From: Zhengitettix transpicula
Taxonomy: Eukaryota > Arthropoda > Insecta > Orthoptera > Tetrigidae
Length of the DNA stretch: 64,000 nucleotides
Direction of reading: 5' to 3'
Assembly: GCA_037074705.1 (NCBI GenBank)
Contig: CM073591.1
Location: forward strand, 2,410,087 to 2,474,086
Each line of letters starts with the position of its first letter. Position 1 is the first letter of the stretch. Below, piece after piece: positions 12,845 through 25,154 of the stretch. The notes beneath the pieces are model-generated. The model was not told where the DNA came from. It worked only from the letters and a program-made list of their open reading frames with translations, and did not search any database. The position numbers were made by a program, and so were the translations under genes.

Positions 12845-13095
12845 CATGCGCCACTTGCGAGGGTTGTCTGACAAGTTTGGCAAACTAGCTTCATTTGTCT
12901 ACACAGTCTCCTGCCTTGAACCAATCGCAAAAGTAGGTTTTGTCAAGCGCTGCAGAAGGCTGACAACACTAAACTACGCCTGGCAAATGTTTAAAACTTT
13001 TAGCAATATCTTTGAAAGGATCAGGTTAACCAACGTGAAAGTGAAAAATTTCCCGGTCTCTCATATAAATTTACCAGACTTATGGAACAAACCTC
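12845..13095 (-). mobile_element. Mariner transposase C-terminal relic
   Basis: On the minus strand the translation contains LDKTYFCDWFKAGDCVDK, close to the C-terminal end of mariner transposases (DKSYF, later GDYVEK, stop). The 20-25 residues normally lying between these two motifs are missing. It shares its 12,985-13,095 flank with the mariner relic at 58,010-58,400. Inactive. Confidence 0.5.
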
Positions 13096-13099
13096 GTAT

Positions 13100-14210
13100 T
13101 AGTTAAAATACCAAATGTACACTGAATCATTCGTCGAGCTCCTGACAGTCGACAGTTGAAAATTTAAATTGGAGCCTGATAATGGCGGCATTGCGAGTGA
13201 ACTTGATTTCTTTAGCGAGTACAGTTCAGTGAAAGATTCTGGGCTCATACGAAAACATTAAAAAAAAACTTTTTGGCTGTTGAAAAAGTCAATCAATAAG
13301 ACAATTGTATGGACCAAGTCGATATCGTAAAGAATTTAAAGCTTTCTTTTTTTGTCTACTTTTCTTGAGTGTTTTTATCCCACTTCTTAGCGCCAACACA
13401 CCAAAAACAAGGAATAACTCAGAGGAATATTTCGTCATACAATACAAACTCTGAATGAAGTAACGAAAGTTGTTGCCACGTGTGAGAGCAACAGCAACAC
13501 TGTGAAACAGCCCTTATAAGTCACTAAACTGAGCTTCAAAGTGTTGACACGATTACAGCGTCACACTTGTAAAGATAAAAGCACTCAACGGGATTTCTTT
13601 TTACTCAGAGGCGTGGTGGAAGTAAGTTAACCTTCAAACGCAGAGCTCTTTGATATCACTGCGCTTAAAGGAGAAAAAAATATATCAAAGCAGAATAAAT
13701 TCAATAGCCAGCAAGTCCCGACGGCGCTTAAGAGCGGTGCGTGGTCAAGTCTTGACCCCACCAAAATATTTAATTAATTAGGTTTCTTCAATCTATAATA
13801 TTTTAAAATACAATCAAAACTTTTCATCCGCAGGGAGGGGGGGAGGAATAATCTGTAAATATTTCATGGAACGTTGCTTTTACTTTGTTAAATCCGTCAA
13901 TTTTTCTCTTTGGAATTATTCCGTTTTGTTTGTATTTATTTAACATTGATTTATATTGTGGACAGATAAAAACTTAACTTCCGACTTTTTCATAAATATA
14001 TTAAATCCACAACTTCTGTAATTGAATTTTTCTGCCTTTATTTACGATGAACGAAAATGGTTAAGAAGTATGCAGAATAGAAAAAAATTAAAAATTGGAA
14101 CTTTATGGCTTAAAACCAGTGACCACCCTAGTGATAAGGGAAGTCTTATTGTTTCTTTGTTCTGACCGACGGGATTGACTCTTCCTGACAGCATCGACTT
14201 CTATCTAATA
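13100..14210. other. Intergenic, no gene recognised
   Basis: Unique-looking AT-rich DNA; no domain, tRNA or repeat of the recurrent families was seen. Confidence 0.4.
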
Positions 14211-14214
14211 AAAT

Positions 14215-14535
14215 TTACTGTTTGTGTGTGTGTGTGTGTATGATTCGCATACAAATCTACACCCGTGGAGCTTATTTTGTACATCTGCTTCTTTTACAAA
14301 CCTGAAACAAACACTGTGAGGGAAAGACACGACTACGACCCCTAAGGGCGGGGTTGAAGGTTTTCAAACATCCTCAAACGCCCCGTATTTTCGTCGAAAG
14401 AATATTTTTTGGGCTGAATGTGATTGATAGTATTTCTCCTTATGTTGTTTGTGTATGATTTCAACCTATTTCGGCATTGGAGAGAGCACCCTTAAGGGTG
14501 GGTGTGGGATGGTGTTACATAAAAATAACGCGAAA
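14215..14535 (+). mobile_element. Helitron-like 5' part
   Basis: (TG)n followed by 'atgattcgcatacaaatcta' and 'cacccgtgg' is the 5' start seen again at 33,270 and, as a variant, at 63,720. Internal units with 'cccctaagggcgggg' follow. The 3' terminus is absent. Confidence 0.5.
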
Positions 14536-14559
14536 ACAATCGGGATATTTTCTTACTAT

Positions 14560-16085
14560 TAACCTACCAGGAGTATTTTAGAGTAACGAGAACATTTCTG
14601 ACGTTGTTACGAGTGTAAATTTAACACGCTCAAGGTAAGAGAAGTAATTTTGTCCATCTTAGGCTAGAAGGATTATGTCTCATTCTCTTCAACTAAATTC
14701 AACATTTTTTAATCACATAAGACATCAGGTGTATTTTTGACTCCCTAAAGGTACCCTGAGTATTTTTGACTCTCTTAAGGTATTTATCATATAGATTTAT
14801 TAATTTACTTTATTATTTCGGTTTATTCCGCACACCCGTGAGAAATTTTCCTTCACTGGGGTCCTGGAGAGGATTTGTGAGTATTGGATGTAGTCGCTAC
14901 GCTAACAGATTTTTCGGTCGGTTCAGATCACAATGCAAACTGTGTAGAAACCCTGTGGTAACCGGTTTAGAGTGGCCCCACTACAGATCACGTGCGCTGA
15001 GCTGAAGATTTTTATTGATCTTTCTAACAAGTGGTTCGTTATTTGGGAAGGATTTTCTATAAGTCTCTGGAACCACTTCTTGAATTAGTCTTGAACAAGC
15101 CGTTATTGGACCTGCTCAGTTTTGCTTCTTCAATATTAAACTATATCGTTAATTTCATAGCGCTTTCTGATATTTTTCATGTCTCTGGAATTTCCTTAGA
15201 TACCAAGAAACCCACGTTATCGACTTTCATAGTTTCGTATCCTACACGTCTTCATCTCGACAGTGAAGAAGAGACGGCGCTGGATTTTCCTCTGACCTGA
15301 TCCTGTTCTGTACTTTACCTCGACCTAAAATTTATTCCTATCCTTCTTATTTCGCTCCCTTAATTTTATCGGCTACGTTATATTACATATTATCTTTCAG
15401 ACTCCACACAGATACTGGGATTATTTTTTGACCCTATTAGGTTTTTTTCTCTTAACGTAATGGAACTATTTTTGTCTTTTCTAAGATACATTTTTATTTT
15501 GTTAATCAGAAGTTTTTTTTTTTTTACTATTTTGAAGTATGGGAAGCAATTTTATTTTCTTAAGGTATCTTTAACTCTCCTGTGGTAAGGTGAGTATTTT
15601 TAACTCTAATACGCAACCGGGAATATTTTTGTGTTTCTTAGAGCACTGAGCCAATTTTTTAAATTTTTTTAAGGGGCCCGGTTTATTTAACTCTATTATA
15701 GTACTGGAAGTACTTTGTATTATCTTACTTTGCGCGGAGTATTTCTTACTCAGTTCGGGTACTGGGAGTATTTTTGTCTCCCAAACTCCCTGCAGTAGGG
15801 TTCCGGAACTATTTATTTATACTTTTTTAAGATACGTGAATTATATTGGAATGGGAAGTGTTTTAGGTGATTTCAGGGTACTGGGAGTATATTGGACTCT
15901 CTTAGGTGTTAGTGACTGTCTCAAGATTGAAGTAGAGTGCGTCAACATATCTGTTATTATGAAATTAACATTCTCGCTGCACAGGTTACGTTAAATCACA
16001 TCTTGAATAAAAGATTAATGAGGAATTAAATACTTTTTCTATAAGTAAATACCCTGGCAACGCTGGACACCCAGATAGCTGAACA
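14560..16085 (+). mobile_element. Minisatellite-bearing Helitron-like 3' region
   Basis: A degenerate ~25-30 bp unit around 'ggtaccgggagtatttttga' plus 'ctctcttaa' repeats irregularly from about 14,560 to 15,910. It leads into the terminal block (about 15,985-16,080) with 'aaagattaatgaggaattaa', a 'ctggcaacgctgga' hairpin relic and 'cacccagatagctg'. The same minisatellite plus terminus arrangement occurs at 39,490-39,807 and 22,827-23,142. Short frames inside are chance frames. Confidence 0.5.
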
Positions 16086-16224
16086 GTTGTCAGTGGAAAG
16101 TATAGGACATTTTCCTAGCTTGGAATTATCAGTTGCCCTCTTTCACTGCCTTATATATATCGTGAAAAGGGTATACAATAAACATGTCACGAGAATAACA
16201 AAATACTATTAATAAAATATACCA

Positions 16225-16512
16225 TAATATCCCATAGGAAAGTGACTGAAAGTGGGGATGCGGAAGAGTAGAGGAAGGTAGCTAAGGGTTAACTAGGGCC
16301 TAGGTACCTACGCGGCTGTTCGCCTAAAAGTTATGCAGGGAAAACCCTACAATACCTGCATCAGGTAGCTGGGGCAGTAGCTACTTGTTTCACGCCCCTC
16401 CGATGGCGACAGAGGAGTTTATTGTGGGGCCGCAGCATTTTCTTCTCCGTGCCTTGGCCAGTTTAGGAGGCAGCTGGTCGACTATTCCAATAGTAATAGC
16501 GAAAAAGTATTT
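16225..16512 (-). mobile_element. A-tailed retroposon family, partial copy
   Basis: Matches the family from 'gggatgcggaagagtagagg' to 'actattccaatag', with the 'atgcagggaaaaccctac' and 'gccttggccagtttaggagg' blocks. The A-tail end and the far end are missing. Confidence 0.6.
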
Positions 16513-16549
16513 TTTTTCTGCGACCTTGGGACATACACCTCAAATACTA

Positions 16550-17690
16550 TTAATAGAAATATAATTTATTTTCCAACAACAACATTAAGTTTCAATTCAA
16601 TTGCATGTAATTTTTACGTACACAATACTGTTTTCCCCAGTTTTTTTACATACGTCCGCTCTCTGTATTTTTTTTAAAATCCCACTGGAACGCGCTGAGA
16701 GAGTGAATTAAATTATTTCAACCGTCCGTCTGTCTACTTCTATTTCACATACTGGTTTTTTTACCTACTACACCCCTTTTTTCTCTCCCAAAAGTGCCGC
16801 CACACTTTGCGTTCCATTGTTGGAGCGACGCGTACTCTGGTCACGTAGTCCCTCGTGGCATCCATGTCTGGAATTTCTCTTAACCCATTCCCAGCTTTAG
16901 TCTTTAAGCTGCGTTGCCACGTAAAAGGAACAAAGTCACGTCCAAAGAGGAGACGGGAGGGAACCGAATAAAATTATTTCGAAAAATATTTAATCTTTTC
17001 CAGATGTCTTTCTTTTGTCAAAACTCGTCCGTTTAAATTAGAATTCTTCTTCTCGCGTATTTCAGCCTTTACTATAAATGTTTTGTGTCCATCGACAATC
17101 CTCTCGTCAACTCGACTTTTACCGATCCTCCGTTTCATGACACATTATAATGAGTGATACGAAAATTAAATTTATTACACGCGGTATAGTAATTCGAGGT
17201 AATGTGGTCTTGCGCTGCTACTTCACAACTTCAATTGTCAATTGGAAGTATATGTAACTTCAGTTAAAGTAAGAAACGCACGTGGGTCGGAGAAGTAATT
17301 GATTCAACTCTAACCTCTTGTAAACATTTCATTTACCCAGCATGCAACACCGTCAGTGTTTGGAACATTCGCGTCCCCGCTGCCCTCGCCCCGACCTATC
17401 ACTTCGGCAGCTAACTTCTACTCGAGAATTCTCCTACTACATAAAATAAGGCGGTATAAAAAGTCACGACGATTATAAGAGTGAAAAATACTCGATAACT
17501 TCATAAAGTCTAAAAATACTCCTTGTACCTTAAAGGAGTAAAGAAATACAACCTTTAACTGCAGAGAAAAACAAAAATATTAATTTTGACACTACTGTTA
17601 TTCTAGATAAGAATGGTTAATCTAAAAAATGCTCCATATCAAGTACAAGAAATTTTCTTTGAATGGAAAACAGGACACTTCTCATTTCAA
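16550..17690. other. Intergenic, no gene recognised
   Basis: No open frame, exon or repeat of note, apart from 'aaaaatactc' units near 17,485-17,525 that resemble the minisatellite of the Helitron-like family in reverse. Confidence 0.35.
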
Positions 17691-17699
17691 CTTTTTTTT

Positions 17700-17935
17700 A
17701 TGGTAACAGATGGCATAGGAAGGGATTTGAAGGCGGGGAAGCGGAAGACCAGCACCAGGTAGGTCGGGCATTTGGTTATTGTCCCACGCCCTTCCGATGG
17801 CGGGAGAGGAGTTAGCTGTGGGGACGCAGCATTCCCTTCTCCGTGCCTTGACCGGTTTAGGAGGCAGATGGCCGACTGTTCCAATGAGAACTGTGACCCC
17901 GGAACATTCACCTCTCAAAACAGGCCGATGGTAAT
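17700..17935 (-). mobile_element. A-tailed retroposon family, partial copy
   Basis: Begins 'gcataggaagggatttgaa' and runs through 'cacgcccttccgatggcggg' to 'ctctcaaaacaggcc', with the 'agggcccccgggc' region deleted. The minus-strand reading frame with the motif LPPKPVKAR is shared with the copies at 31, 38 and 53.7 kb. Confidence 0.6.
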
Positions 17936-18297
17936 TTAAATTGCATTTATATTCTTTGTAATGCGGTTTAACTTTGGCCATGTCGCTTGAGTCTGTCCCC
18001 ACACAGAATTTACAGAGATATCAACAGTTGATCGAAATGTTTCGTATTTGAATTGTTCAAAATTATTTTTATTACTGTTATAGGGGTGGTCAATTTCTTC
18101 TGTTGTTTGTAGACTAAATATGAGGGCGTAACGTCGTTTCTTATTTATTGTTGTTAACAAACATAATTCCCTGCCTCAAGAAAATTTATATTACTATAAA
18201 TGTCAGATATTTTTTTATGACTGAAGATGTAGCCCAGTGTTCTGACTACGATTTTACAACGCAGTTATTATAATTTATCACTATTATTAACAATATG

Positions 18298-18459
18298 TTA
18301 TTGACGTGCTTTCTTCACCAGCACTCCCATTGATTTGTGAAATAAGCTCCAAAATTGTGGAAGTTTTGATTTCAAAGCAACGCAATAGTCCTCTGAGTGA
18401 TCTTCAAAGGCATTCACTGCCCATCCTCCTGATCGCCACTCAGCAATTTGCCAGTCTCC
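18298..18459 (-). CDS. Orphan terminal coding exon, unknown family
   Basis: On the minus strand a canonical acceptor (polypyrimidine tract then TTTTCAG, AG at 18,461-18,460) is followed directly by a 53-codon open stretch ending in TAA at 18,300-18,298. It begins GDWQIAEWRSGGWAV and ends GVLVKKARQ. The composition is protein-like (four Trp, balanced charges) and GC-richer than its flanks. A possible AATAAA lies about 150 bp downstream near 18,142. No domain was recognised, so no function is assigned. It looks like the last exon of a host gene whose upstream exons lie at higher coordinates and were not found; a lone exon of a dead gene is the alternative. Confidence 0.45.
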   Translation of the reverse strand, partial: GDWQIAEWRSGGWAVNAFEDHSEDYCVALKSKLPQFWSLFHKSMGVLVKKARQ

Positions 18460-18464
18460 CTGAA

Positions 18465-18812
18465 AATAGAACGTAATTTCATTGATTACGAGTTCCCAGA
18501 GCAGTTCAATTAGACGTTATTGTCGCTCTCGTTCCCAATTACATTAGTTAGTGGACATTCACAGAACTACTGCCTAGTGAGGGACTAGATGCGCACTTGT
18601 TACTACTCCTTCTACATACCGACACATGTCGCAATGTTCTTGTTCATTCACTTCAAAGGAACTTTTATGTTGAATGAGACATGTATTTTTATCCATGGAC
18701 ACAAATAAGTCGAATAAACGGAAACTCAGAGGGGAAATTCGAAAATAAGCTCGTCTAAAATTTGAAAACCGTTAGCTATGATTTAACTTATGCTAAAGGA
18801 AAATAGAAAGAT
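18465..18812. other. Presumed intron upstream of the orphan exon
   Basis: No further exon with clear splice boundaries was recognised here. Confidence 0.3.
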
Positions 18813-18814
18813 AG

Positions 18815-19008
18815 CCAAATAGAGACAAAAGAAGTGATAATATAAATACCACACGACTTGGTTTCTTGCGTTTTTTCTGCACCTGAAGAAAGGCACAAGG
18901 CTCCCAAAACATTGCAGTGTGGTATATATATTTTAGCATCTTTTTCTGTATTTAGTTATTTTTCTTATTATTAATTTTCTATCAGACGTTAATTTTTCAT
19001 TTTGAAAG
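18815..19008. mobile_element. Palindromic Penelope-like element, short copy
   Basis: Left arm 'agccaaatagagacaaaag' to 'aataccacacgac', then 'cacctgaagaaaggcacaag' and 'gctcccaaaacatt', then the right arm to 'ctatcagacgttaattttt'. Both arms are present with the centre reduced. The CTGAAGA...AAAC core is hammerhead-like, but the G of GAAAC is changed. Confidence 0.6.
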
Positions 19009-19009
19009 A

Positions 19010-20480
19010 AAAATTGTTGGTATCGCAATTTGGCAAGTTTGTTGCTTTTCCTAGAGACACACTTGAAACATTGGAGTAATAAAAACTACGAGAGTGTTGT
19101 TTACTATGCCTAGTGTAGGAGTAGCACGTACAGTGTTGCCATGACATGCGGCTAAGTGGTTCTCTACTGTACAACTACGCGTGTTAGATGAAATAGGAAC
19201 TTATTTTCATACAAAAGGTGGTATGGGAGATCAGTTCAGCGATCTCAGATTAAATTAAATTATTATTATTATAGTTATGCACAGAATTATTTATATAGAA
19301 GGGCCGTGGTAAACAAGATGAAATTAGCCTTCTTTAAGAAATAATTCAATTTTTTAATATAATAGTTATATATATATGTTACATTAGAGACACTTAGGTG
19401 AGAAAAAGGTTGGGAAACACTGACAGTCGACAGTATGTGGACGGCAAAGGAAAGCTGGTATCTGCGCAATTAAGGATACAGTTTGCTATAAACACAAGTT
19501 CTTTGTTGATTTAAAGGAAGATTTTACCAAAATTAAGTTTAAAAAATTATTATATTTACATCTATAAAAATTCAATATCTTATTATGTAGATATATTTCG
19601 ACGAAGGCATTATTAAAATATTTATCACGATTCATCATTATTTCCACTATTTGGTAAATCTGAAAGATCCCTTTTTTAAAATAAACTGATCCAAATGAAT
19701 ATCTTACAAAAACAGTTTCAGTCGTTAAAATATACGTGTTATTCAATTTGTCATTTAAATTTGTAGCGTGAAAGTAGGTCATTAAATTAATGAAAAATTT
19801 AATGAAGAGAAGCACTGCACCAAGACGAACCATTGGAATGCTCCATGTCGTGTTGGTGCGAGTCCCTGGGAAAGTTGGAACGGAAGGGCAACAACCCCAC
19901 CAAATTTTCGGAAGGTGAGCTCTCTTCACGACTGAAACCTGGCATCTGTGGAAAAGTGAAATCATAAGTGACTGACGGAGAACGTTTAGGTGACTAACCC
20001 TTGGGTGGGGAGGAAAAACGTCCAGCTGGGAGGTGGTCGAGGCTTCGAAAGGACACTTCTAAGTTCTAGGACTTTTTGACGACTGGAAGGGTTTTTTTCC
20101 TTAAAGTATATCCACTAAGCGCACCAATATACAGATTACAGTAGATCCGTGCTAAATAAAACTCCCTGTATCGTTTGTCATCTGATTTCTGTTTGTAATG
20201 AAACTACGTTCTGTTGAATTTTAATCATTTTATTAACTTTTTCCATATAAAAACGAGTGTAATAATTTAAATTTGATGATAAAACAATCAGTAACAGACT
20301 TTTAAAAGAATTATTTTATAAATTAATTATCAAATTTCGACATGTTTAGGTCCTCATGTGCATCCTCGTCTTTAGCTAACTCTAACGAAATAGTGCATTA
20401 TTTATGATAACAGGTATACATGGGGGTGTGAGATACGTTCCAAAGATCAACTTAAAATTACAAATATGGCACATTAATTT
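19010..20480. other. Intergenic or intronic, one exon-like patch
   Basis: Mostly AT-rich. A GC-richer patch at 19,799-19,945 (minus) follows a CTTTTCCACAG acceptor-like site and opens with MPGFSREESS; it is reported as a weak finding only. The overlapping 159-codon frame at 19,486-19,965 has no recognisable domain. Confidence 0.35.
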
Positions 20481-20489
20481 CACTCATTC

Positions 20490-20640
20490 ATTTTCCATGA
20501 AGGCTTCTTCTACAGCTGTCGCCCATTCTTTCTTGTCCTAGCGCCTCCACATGCTGTATGACGTCATCGACCCACCTCTTCCTTTGTCTAATGGCCCCTC
20601 TAGCACGAGTCTTTTTAATCTACTTCTGCTAACAAATATA
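20490..20640 (-). mobile_element. LINE 3'-terminal coding relic
   Basis: The minus strand encodes WVDDVIQHVEA in one frame and, after a frameshift, DKKEWATAVEEAFMENE then stop. This W-DD ... D-R/K-x-W ... A pattern is typical of the extreme C-terminus of several non-LTR retrotransposon polyproteins. Only the tail survives. It carries a TGACGTCA octamer at 20,559-20,566. Confidence 0.5.
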
Positions 20641-20644
20641 TTTG

Positions 20645-21520
20645 CAAGCTGAAAAACACTTCATGACCCAAGTCAGTCAATTAAAAAATGCAATATAATT
20701 ACAGATTTGTGAAAACATTAACTTGATGCGAATATATAGCAATACCTGCATGTTGGCAGTTGAAGGTCTCAAAACAATAAAAAAGAATATGCTGCATCCT
20801 CTGAATCTAAGTCAGCTGCTGCAAAAAAAAATAAAATAAAAGTAATTTGGTAATTTTATACGTTCTGTAATCAATTTCGTTTTAAGTTGATGTAACTCCG
20901 TTGTAATTGAAAATAAAGACATTTCATTTTAAAGAAGCGTTTAATCCCTTTATTTAAACAATTAAAAGTATATTTTGTTTTCCATACGTGATCAATATGT
21001 TAATTCGATCTTTTTCGATTATTAATTTAATTTAAATCTTTAAAATTCGCAGGAAATTAATTTAATCACTAAATTTTTCTTATTATTTTGAGATTACGGA
21101 ATATTGCTTCATAAATGTGTTTTTGCCAACATTGTACATACGGTTACCGAAGTGTTGCCAGCATAAGGAATGCAGTTCTAGTTTCCTAGGAGTCACTGGT
21201 ATTGAGCTTTTTTTGTATTATTTTTTGAAAAGCGCTCCTTTACAAGCGGCTTTGTCACCAATTGGCACAAAAGCCAGTGTCATTGTTCAATTTGGGATTG
21301 AAGGTATCGAATGTCTTATGAAGAAGATGTCCCACAACCACCCCAGGTCCTGTAAGTCATGAAATATGTGATGAAATTCGGCGTTAGCTTAACGAAGACA
21401 AGAAAAGAAGCAAGTAGTGCGTAAATCAAGAGTGAAACGTGACGTGCGTGTCTGCCACCGCGTTAACAAAGTACTTGCTTTATTCAGTATCACAGGAAGC
21501 AAATATAACATAAAAAATAA
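20645..21520. other. Intergenic, AT-rich
   Basis: No gene or recognisable repeat family. The 81-codon frame at 21,117-21,362 has no domain I can identify. Confidence 0.35.
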
Positions 21521-21524
21521 TAAT

Positions 21525-21800
21525 TGTAAATGAAAAAATTTACGTTTGATTGAAAATTAATAATAAGAAAGCCAAATTCTGACTAAAGAAGTGATAATAT
21601 CAACACAACGCAACGTTTCTGGAAGCCTTGTTCTTTTCTAGAGATAAACGCAAGTTTTGTCAACTGACTCGTGTAGTTGTGTCTCTCTATGCTCTTGCTT
21701 TCTTCTGCACTTGAAGAAAGGAACAAGGCTTCCAGAAACGTTGTGTTCTGTTCATATTAACACATCTTTTGTCAGAATTTGGCTATCTTTCTTATCTATA
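21525..21800. mobile_element. Palindromic Penelope-like element, nearly complete
   Basis: Left arm from 'gaaaaaatttacgtttgatt' to 'caacgtttctggaagccttg'; right arm from 'cttgaagaaaggaacaaggc' through 'ttccagaaacgttgtg' to 'tttggctatctttctta'. The arms are inverted copies around a ~60-bp centre. The right-arm core TTGAAGA-aa-GGAA...TTCC-a-GAAAC has a 4-bp stem where hammerhead stem II would be, but the first C of CUGANGA is T here. Confidence 0.6.
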
Positions 21801-21804
21801 TAAT

Positions 21805-22615
21805 AATTGAATTATAATTATTTTGTATTCAATAAAATGTTATTAAATATTTCAGATGTGTTTCATAATAATGCCAATGTTACAAAGAACAATGGACCCA
21901 AGCCTGCTACATCAAAATATGTAAATAAATATTCCTCGATATGGAATTGTGTATCCAATAATCTTTATGTAAATCCTTTTAGACGAATACGGTCAATTGT
22001 GAGGACCGAAATTGGTTTTTTAATGACAAGTAAAATTTTAATATAATTGTTATACGAGGACTGGAAATTGACTGTGTACAAAAATTAAACACCTAATTAC
22101 TTTAGACTACATTTCGAGCATCTGTATTGTACTTTAGAATGTTACTGTTGTTCCTTTGAATCAGCACTGCAGTTAAGAGCTTCTCTTTGATCAGTCTATC
22201 GTTAACAGAAAATAACAGAACGTTGTATTGAATTTTGTAAAGCAAAGGCACAAAAGCTTATCTGAAGTGCATTCACCCACCAGTAGAGCAGAAAATAACC
22301 TGTCGAACAGGAGCCCTTTCAGCAGAACATTCTGAATGCGAATGACAACTCGTCACTCGACAGTAAACCAGATACGATGACCCACTTCCGTTCAGTCTGA
22401 ATAATGTTAAATGTGGTAACGCGACTCGTCCTCTGACGCTGCTTTCAGTGCAGGAGCCTATGCACTGGAACTTCATGTTTCACTCACATTTGTCAAATTA
22501 GAAATAATATAATGTGATGATGTAAACAAAGGGGTTTTTTACTAATTAAAAATGCGGTGGATCAGACGGTGATGACCTCATCAAGTGCGATACACGTACA
22601 TATTTTATACTGAAG
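21805..22615. other. Intergenic, no gene recognised
   Basis: A 79-codon AT-rich frame (21,807-22,046) and a 67-codon frame (22,273-22,476, minus) lack recognisable domains or splice support. Confidence 0.35.
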
Positions 22616-22629
22616 GAAATGTCAAAAAA

Positions 22630-22690
22630 TTATGATTAATCTTTCTTATTATTAATTTTCATTCAAACGTAAATTTTTTTATTTCAATTC
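22630..22690 (+). mobile_element. End of palindromic Penelope-like family
   Basis: 'tctttcttattattaatttt' followed by 'attcaaacgtaaattttttt' is the outer end of the family's arm. The remainder is absent. Confidence 0.4.
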
Positions 22691-22826
22691 ATGATTTATG
22701 TTATTGTTACTTAGTTTTATAGCAACTGCCCGGTATTGGAACAATGACTTTGGTAGGTTCACGGAAAATTTAATTTTGGAACACTTACGGATATAACTGG
22801 CACTTGCAATTTGATTTAGTTTCAGC

Positions 22827-23728
22827 AGCTGGGTGCCCGGGTGTTTCATAATCTTAGCCCGAAAAAGGATTAATTCCATTCTATTAATCAAGAAGTGATT
22901 TAACTTACCTATGCAGAGGAAATGCTCATTTCATGCGAACCCATTACAGAAGCAAATATAAAAAATATTCTTGGTACCTTCAGAGGCTTAAAAATATACT
23001 CGGTACCCTAATAAAGTAAAAAATACACACACTAATTATACTCCCGGTGGCCCAAGCGAGGCAACATTTCATCATGTACCTTAAGAGTGTCAGAAATACT
23101 GCCAGTAGCCGTTAAGAGTAAAAAATACTCACGTTACCTTAATAGGGTCAAAAATATCCCGATACTTTAGAATAAATTAGAATATATTTAAAATTCCATC
23201 CCCACCTCTACAGGTGAGAGGCGGAGACCCACTGTCATCACTTCACGTACTGTCAAAAAGTGAGCGATACTGCCTGACAATGTTGTCTTACGGACCAGAG
23301 ACACTCTTCTATCGAAGCACGTCACGTCACTGCCCTGTCACGGGTCGTCACGTGCTGTCACGTGTTTGTGATATGCGCTCTGACGTCACGTTCTTCTTAT
23401 CTGTTTTGAACGTTATCAAAGGTGCGTGAGGATCCCTAGTCTCTGTTAAGGTAACGTGAGTATTTTTTACTCTTAACGGCTACTGGCAGTATTTCTGACA
23501 CTCTTAAGGTACATGATGAAATGTTGCCTCGCTTGGGCCTCCGGGAGTATAATTAGTGTGTGTATTTTTTACTTTATTAGGGTACCGAGTATATTTTTAA
23601 GTCTCTTAAGGTACCAAGAATATTTTTTATATTTGCTTCTGTAATGGGTTCGCATGAAATGAGCATTTCCTCTGCATAGGTAAGTTAAATCACTTCTTGA
23701 TTAATAGAATGGAATTAATTCTTTTTCG
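22827..23728. repeat. 283-bp near-perfect inverted repeat in Helitron-like sequence
   Basis: Left arm 22,860-23,142 and right arm 23,446-23,728 are reverse complements with only a few mismatches found by eye; for example 'acggctactggcagtattt' at right matches the left arm exactly. The ~303-bp spacer (23,143-23,445) carries clustered CGTCACGT-type motifs and a TGACGTCA. The arms contain the 'ggtaccgagtatatttttaa' minisatellite units and the 'gattaatagaatggaattaa' block of the Helitron-like family. Outside the left arm, 'cagctgggtgcccgggtg' (22,827-22,844) is that family's terminal hairpin in reverse. Two copies joined tail-to-tail is the likely origin. Confidence 0.75.
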
Positions 23729-23729
23729 T

Positions 23730-24480
23730 TAAAACAAAAACCTATTTTACTTAATTATCTTAAATATTATTAATTATTGTTAGTTAAAATTAATTAAAAC
23801 CTTTATGAAGGTTTAACTCCTGATATTTCCACAATGCTCGCTCGTACACTAATTTCTCATAGAAGGAAAGTTGTAGAGAATTTAATGTTTTCCAGCGCAC
23901 TACAGGGTTTCCAGTACAATTTACGGAAATACACCTAAATTCAAATGAAAGGACCAGAAATACACGATTTATCATTATTTGGCTGTTTTGAAATCTATCA
24001 ACCCTACTTTTTCACATTTAACTTAAATATTTGATTGAATATAAAATTCTCCCCGCGCCTTACTCTCTAAGGCAGGTCCCTTTATTGTTATTTAATAACG
24101 AGAAATAAGTATCGCGTGTCTAAGTACAAGGACTTAAATTTTTATATAACGTTTATAATCACACACACGTATATGGTTGTAATATTAGACCATCTTCTAC
24201 GGTACAGTACAGTATTATTCTTAAACAAAACAGAATCTGTATAATATTGTATATTCCATGTCTCTAGTTTTAGACTCGCAGGCTGCTTCAAAGGGAAAAA
24301 AATACTCGGTTTTCCGTAACGGTATTAGTTGTACCTCTCTGGAAGACAGGGATAATGTCCGACTGATAGCTACACAGATGCAGAACGCTGCTGCCACTGT
24401 TTGCTGGCCGTGACTCACAGCAGTGTGCGATTGAGGCCACAGTCAAGCTTCAACTTTATGGCGTGACGTGATAACACTGT
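23730..24480. other. Intergenic, no gene recognised
   Basis: AT-rich; no convincing exon, RNA gene or repeat family. Confidence 0.35.
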
Positions 24481-24486
24481 GTCTTC

Positions 24487-24712
<226 letters not shown>

Positions 24713-24719
24713 TTTATAT

Positions 24720-25150
24720 TGTGCCGCATTTATTTAGCTCTTAATTATTACATGAAAGTTGATTGTTTGGTATTGGGCGCCATAAAATGATATCTGATTG
24801 TAAATTAAATAATTTAATTTAAGTGAATTTAATTACGTATAATATTTTATAAACAACAACGAATTGTAATTTGATATTCACAAAACTGATTAGCTTTGAC
24901 ACTTTATCTCCGGATATATTGCGGTAATATTTTTTTATCTAGCGAACCGTGAAATTATTACAATTAAAGTTATTATTGCGAAGCCAATTATGTTAAACAT
25001 TTTGACAATTGAACACAATCAAGTTATTTATTGAATTGAACATATGTTATGCATCATTATTTTCAGTTACTGAACACACAAAATTATACAAAGACTTTCT
25101 GTGTGGCACGTGTGTTCCCGTGTTTTCTGGATGGATACACACTATTCAAT
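24720..25150. other. Intergenic, AT-rich
   Basis: Nothing recognised. Confidence 0.35.
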
Positions 25151-25154
25151 TCAA

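Noticed and set aside
19486..19965. 159-codon minus frame
   Set aside because: Most of it is AT-driven; the GC-rich start is better explained, if real, by a different frame after an acceptor site.
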